From: Paenarthrobacter sp. DKR-5
GTDB taxonomy: Bacteria > Actinomycetota > Actinomycetes > Actinomycetales > Micrococcaceae
DNA length: 64,000 nt
Assembly: GCF_018531425.1 (NCBI RefSeq)
Contig: NZ_JAHBOI010000003.1
Location: 124,001 to 188,000 of the forward strand
Direction: 5' to 3'
Shown: positions 62,937-64,000 of the stretch, piece by piece
How the letters are laid out: each line of letters starts with the position of its first letter
Numbering within the stretch: position 1 is the first letter of the stretch
The notes under the pieces: model-generated
The model's database searches: none
Told to the model about the DNA's origin: nothing
Seen by the model: only the letters and a program-made list of their open reading frames with translations
Position numbers and translations under genes: made by a program

Positions 62937-64000
62937 GTGCGGTCGCTTTCCGGGCGGCCGGGCGCGACGTCGCGCAGCCGTGCCGCCACCTGTTCGGGGG
63001 TGGTGTCGTTGATGAAGGCGCCCATCGCGGCTTCGGAGCCGGCGAGGAACTTCAGCTTGTCCTCCGCCCGCCGGGGCGAGGTGAGCTGCAGGTGGAGGTA
63101 GCCGGCCTGGCGCAGGGCAGGGGCCACCGGAGCCTGGTGCCAGGCCGAGATGTACGGCGTGGGCGTGCTGTAGAGCGCATCGAAGCGGCCGAGCAGGTCC
63201 AGGTAGACCTCGGCCAGTTCGTCGCGCTCCTCGCCGCTGAGCCCGGCGAGGTCCGGCACCTGACGGTGCGGCACGAGGTGGACTTCCAGCGGCCAGCGGG
63301 CAGCGAAGGGCACGTATGCGCTGAAGTGGGTCCCTTCAAGGACCATGCGGCTGCCGTCCGCGCGCTCGGCAGCCAGCATCGATCCGGTCAGCGTCTGCCT
63401 GCCGTCGGCGGCATCGAAGAACCGGCCTGCCGCGGCTGCCATCACCGCGCCGCGGGGCGTGACGTACGGGTAGGCGTAAATCTGGCCGTGCGGGTGGTGA
63501 AGGGTGACGCCGATCTGCGCGCCCCGGTTCTCGAAGGGGAAGACCTGCTGGACGCCCGGAAGGGCACTGAGCGCTTCGGTGCGCTGGGCCCAGGCGTCGA
63601 TCACGGTCCGGGCCCGCCGGACACCCAGCCCCGCGAAGGATCCGGTGTGGTCCGGCGTGAACGCGACGACCTCGCAGCGCCCCGTGGCCGGCGCGAGGGT
63701 GCCCCACTCCGGGTCTGCCGGGGCGGGGCCCACGGCAGGTCCGAGTGAGGGGAAACGGTTCTCGAACACCACCACGTCGTAGTCCGAGGCCGGGATCTCG
63801 GACGGGTTCGCCTCGGTCGTCGGGCACAGCGGGCACTGGTCCGCCGGGGGCAGGTAGGTTCGGGTCTGCCGGTGGGCCGCCACCGCCACCCACTCCCCGG
63901 TGAGGGCGTCGAAGCGGATCTCGCCGCTCTCGGGCCGTTCCGGCAGCGGCCGCCGGTCCTCGGCCCCCCGGGGCACCGGCGCGCCGTCGTCGAAGTAGAG
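62933..64000 (-). CDS. galT: Galactose-1-phosphate uridylyltransferase (5' end beyond window)
   Basis: Partial: 355 residues visible and the frame stays open to the right edge, so the true start lies outside. Metal-site CPLCPT and active-site HHPHGQIYAYPYVTP are present, plus RFDALTGEWVAVAAHRQTRT and the C-terminal SAWHQAPVA. Residues before PLPERPESGE (LYFDDGAPV...) fit the usual GalT N-terminal region, so an apparent GTG at 63976 is not the start. Feeds Gal-1-P made by GalK into UDP-galactose. Confidence 0.95.
   Translation of the reverse strand, partial: LYFDDGAPVPRGAEDRRPLPERPESGEIRFDALTGEWVAVAAHRQTRTYLPPADQCPLCPTTEANPSEIPASDYDVVVFENRFPSLGPAVGPAPADPEWGTLAPATGRCEVVAFTPDHTGSFAGLGVRRARTVIDAWAQRTEALSALPGVQQVFPFENRGAQIGVTLHHPHGQIYAYPYVTPRGAVMAAAAGRFFDAADGRQTLTGSMLAAERADGSRMVLEGTHFSAYVPFAARWPLEVHLVPHRQVPDLAGLSGEERDELAEVYLDLLGRFDALYSTPTPYISAWHQAPVAPALRQAGYLHLQLTSPRRAEDKLKFLAGSEAAMGAFINDTTPEQVAARLRDVAPGRPESDRT

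Noticed and set aside
62933-63976. galT starting at GTG 63976
   Set aside because: The frame continues to the window edge with residues matching GalT N-termini, so the GTG is internal and the gene is simply cut off.

Overview
The window is high-GC chromosomal DNA, densely packed with genes. The gene content fits an actinobacterium of the Micrococcaceae (Arthrobacter-like), judged from the eno–divIC–DUF501–ppx block, the sdhCDAB plus cdd–deoA–add neighbourhood, GTG/TTG starts, and many genes whose start codon lies 6-8 nt after a TANNNT -10 box (apparently leaderless mRNAs). I see no insertion sequence, prophage, CRISPR array or rRNA. It is an ordinary core/metabolic region with several interesting local details.

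Layout. (1) 1-4315: sugar ABC importer (ATPase, permease, and the first codons of a probable binding protein) under a ROK repressor with a repeated candidate operator. (2) 4406-5937: a terpene-cyclase-fold protein and a gamma-carbonic-anhydrase-like protein. (3) 6126-11875: a catabolic cluster that reads as lysine 2-monooxygenase (davB) plus 5-aminovaleramidase (davA), with a CAT-type permease and a PucR regulator. (4) 11876-13192: a 21-bp direct-repeat block with a 38-bp palindrome, then an AbiEi/DUF559-like protein. (5) 13189-17782: one-carbon metabolism (purU; glyA-folD behind a ZTP/pfl riboswitch) and a flavin monooxygenase. (6) 17893-25194: FAD-linked oxidase, ABC-2 exporter, exonuclease III, trpS, a 2H phosphoesterase. 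(7) 25393-28860: sdhCDAB. (8) 29084-33449: manC, an M20 amidohydrolase, and an ohrR-ohr-reductase peroxide operon with a clear OhrR operator. (9) 33645-43460: nucleoside importer (BMP lipoprotein, ATPase, two permeases) followed by cdd, deoA, a DedA protein, add and mazG. (10) 43494-50440: acylphosphatase, an ArsR/SRPBCC pair, enolase, a divisome protein, DUF501, Ppx and a membrane-anchored subtilisin. (11) 50528-52682: NDH-2, a GNAT protein and an unusual UAA-anticodon tRNA with a short variable loop. (12) 52843-58369: branched-chain amino-acid-type ABC importer whose LivH carries an extra secreted domain. (13) 58564-64000: GroES-like, SPW-repeat, Bax-inhibitor-1-like and M20 proteins, then galT-galK running off the right edge.

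The strongest points for follow-up are the short-variable-loop tRNA(UAA), the fused LivH, the DavAB-type cluster, the ZTP riboswitch, the ROK and OhrR operators, the recurrent leaderless promoter geometry (including two cases where a stop codon forms part of the next gene's -10 box), and the intergenic repeats at 11931-12041 and 47236-47340. All functional names rest on reading motifs and remembered family sequences; no search was run.
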